Source: Deinococcus sp. (GTDB lineage: Bacteria > Deinococcota > Deinococci > Deinococcales > Deinococcaceae). Taken from it: a DNA stretch of 6,818 nucleotides. The stretch covers positions 1 to 6,818 of the forward strand of contig NZ_JAUNHK010000120.1 of the NCBI RefSeq assembly GCF_030523985.1, read 5' to 3'. The notes under the pieces are model-generated. The model made no database searches. It worked only from the letters and a program-made list of their open reading frames with translations, and was not told the DNA's origin. Below, in pieces: positions 5,622 through 6,818 of the stretch. How positions within the stretch are numbered: position 1 is the first letter of the stretch; every line of letters begins with the position of its first letter. The position numbers and the translations under genes are program-made.

Positions 5622-6818
5622 CTACTTCGGTGCGGTCAGGGGTTCCGGCTCCTCGGGCGGCAAGTCGTGGTACGACAGCGGCGAGCTGATGAGCGGTTTG
5701 AAGTCGTTGTCGTTGACGAAGTCCCAGCGGCGGCCCAGCAGCGCCAGCACGAAGCCGCCGACGCCCACGCTGAGCAGAATCAGCATAAAGCCGAGGTACT
5801 GGCCCTCGTAGGCCCCGGAAATGGCGTGCCGGAAGGCGTTCACACTCTGGGTCACCGGAATCCAGCGGTGGATGTGCTGGAAAAAGGGCGGAGCGAGTTC
5901 GACGGGATAGCTGCCGCCCGACGCCGCGAGCTGCACCACCAGCAAAATCAGGGCGAGCAGGCGGCCCGCCGCGCCGAACATGAAAATCAGGCCCATCACC
6001 AGCATCAGGAAGACCAAGCTGGACGTCACGGCGGTGGCGGTCACCTGAAGGGGATGCAGGTACTCCACACCGAGCAGGTGCACGCCCCAGACCACAATCA
6101 GCGCCTGAAGGACGACCAGCACCGCTGGGTGAAGGCCCTTGCGCAGCACCCGCGAAAGCTGCGAAGTGCGGTTGCCACTGCGGGCCAGTTGCTGATAGGG
6201 AAAGATGAACGTGGTCAGCGTGGTGCCGACCCACAGGCTCAGCGCCATGAAGTAGGGCGCGAACCCGGCCCCGTTGTTCTGCACGGGCGCGAACTTGCGG
6301 GTCACGGGCTTGACGCTGGCGCTGAGGCCCTCGGGGTCACCGCCGAGTTCTTCCGCCTTTTCCGGCAACTTGGAATACAGCTTGTTCAGGCCATCGCGGA
6401 GTTTGACCGCTCCGTCGTCCACCTGCGCGGTGCCGTCGCGCAACCTGGTCGCGCCGCCCCTCAGGTCGCCCAGGCCGCTGGCGAGTTCACCCGACTTGGC
6501 TGCCAGGGTCGCCGCTCCGCCCGAGAGCTGGTCGAGGTCGCTTTGGGCAGGCAGCTTCTCGGTGATTTGACCCAGCGCCCCCTTGATTTTGAGGTTGCCG
6601 TCCACCAGTTGGTTCACGCCGCCCTGAAGTGCCTGCGCTCCCTCGCTGAGGCGACGGCTGCCCTGCGCGGCCTCGGCGGTCTTTTCGGCCAGCGTGGCCG
6701 AGCCGCTTTGCAACTGGGCGGTTCCGGCAGCCAGCTTTTGCGACCCTGCCGCCAGTTGACCCGCACCCTTCGCCGCTGCCGCGCTGCCTTGCTCGGCCTG
6801 CTTCAGCCCCGTTGCCAG
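5622..6818 (-). CDS. YhgE/Pip-type membrane protein with heptad repeats, C-terminal part (5' end outside window)
   Basis: The frame is open to the window edge, so the N terminus (in this family one membrane helix followed by an extracytoplasmic region) is missing; 398 residues are visible. Residues 1-160 carry heptads of the form xxxLxxG: ten in 5-74 and eight in 95-150. These are typical of the long helical or coiled-coil extracytoplasmic region of YhgE/Pip proteins. The C-terminal domain then follows, with FAPVQNNGAGFAPYFMALSLWVG (176-198), a family hallmark. Predicted membrane segments lie at about 188-206, 228-248, 259-281, 286-302 and 342-361. PFFQHIHRWIPVTQSVNAFRHAISG (311-335) matches the ABC-2-permease-like LPxxF-to-ALR region. 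The protein ends with an acidic, Pro-rich cytoplasmic tail. Relatives include phage infection protein Pip of lactococci and B. subtilis YhgE; the transported substrate, if any, is unknown. It is convergent with ackA. Confidence 0.88.
   Translation of the reverse strand: MATGLKQAEQGSAAAAKGAGQLAAGSQKLAAGTAQLQSGSATLAEKTAEAAQGSRRLSEGAQALQGGVNQLVDGNLKIKGALGQITEKLPAQSDLDQLSGGAATLAAKSGELASGLGDLRGGATRLRDGTAQVDDGAVKLRDGLNKLYSKLPEKAEELGGDPEGLSASVKPVTRKFAPVQNNGAGFAPYFMALSLWVGTTLTTFIFPYQQLARSGNRTSQLSRVLRKGLHPAVLVVLQALIVVWGVHLLGVEYLHPLQVTATAVTSSLVFLMLVMGLIFMFGAAGRLLALILLVVQLAASGGSYPVELAPPFFQHIHRWIPVTQSVNAFRHAISGAYEGQYLGFMLILLSVGVGGFVLALLGRRWDFVNDNDFKPLISSPLSYHDLPPEEPEPLTAPK
6369..6806 (-). repeat. Heptad repeat region encoded within the YhgE/Pip-type gene
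   Basis: Eighteen seven-residue units of pattern xxxLxxG are encoded in two blocks, 6597-6806 (ten units, for example SQKLAAG, TAQLQSG, SRRLSEG) and 6369-6536 (eight units, for example LGDLRGG, ATRLRDG, AVKLRDG). A 20-residue non-repeat spacer separates them (6537-6596). Repetition is at the protein level; the DNA is only loosely repeated at a 21-base period. The region may extend beyond the window edge. Confidence 0.8.

Noticed and set aside
5491..6234. A 247-codon - strand open frame overlapping the YhgE/Pip-type gene.
   Set aside because: It is out of phase with the clear membrane protein, runs through the intergenic hairpin, and is rich in Arg/Gly/Pro/Ala as shadow frames are.

Overview
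This is an ordinary-looking, GC-rich chromosomal stretch, very probably from Deinococcus and plausibly D. radiodurans. The assignment is an inference. It rests on the gene types, on TANNNT boxes ending 5-6 bases before several start codons (the leaderless-mRNA arrangement common in Deinococcus), and on a GA/CT-rich inverted repeat between two genes. No database search was possible. There is no rRNA, tRNA, CRISPR array, insertion sequence or phage gene. No gap between genes exceeds about 70 bases, so coding density is very high.

Left part, + strand: the 3' end of argC (arginine biosynthesis) runs into the window and is followed after 3 bases by a shikimate dehydrogenase-like oxidoreductase of the H. 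influenzae HI0607 type. A strong hairpin terminator follows at 1239-1277.

Middle, - strand (3520 down to 1303): three genes lie head to tail. They are a small unknown protein of 79 aa, moeA (molybdenum cofactor synthesis, start overlapping the small gene by 8 bases), and a lipoprotein with a divergent GH114 (polygalactosaminidase-like) domain. Divergently, on the + strand, is a second lipoprotein of the phosphodiester glycosidase (NAGPA/DUF2233) family, then ackA (acetate kinase), which has a candidate leaderless promoter.

Right part, - strand: the C-terminal 398 residues of a YhgE/Pip-type membrane protein. It has 18 heptad repeats in two blocks, five predicted membrane segments and a short acidic tail. 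Its N terminus lies beyond the window. Between it and ackA is a GA/CT-rich imperfect hairpin.

The genes belong to separate pathways: arginine, an uncertain shikimate-like redox step, Moco, acetate/acetyl phosphate and cell envelope. The clearest shared theme is the cell surface, with two predicted glycosidase-like lipoproteins and a membrane protein. I see no convincing new multi-gene system. The items most worth a second look are the apparently catalytically degenerate GH114 lipoprotein, the small internally repeated protein coupled to moeA, the leaderless-promoter pattern and the 5563-5616 inverted repeat.
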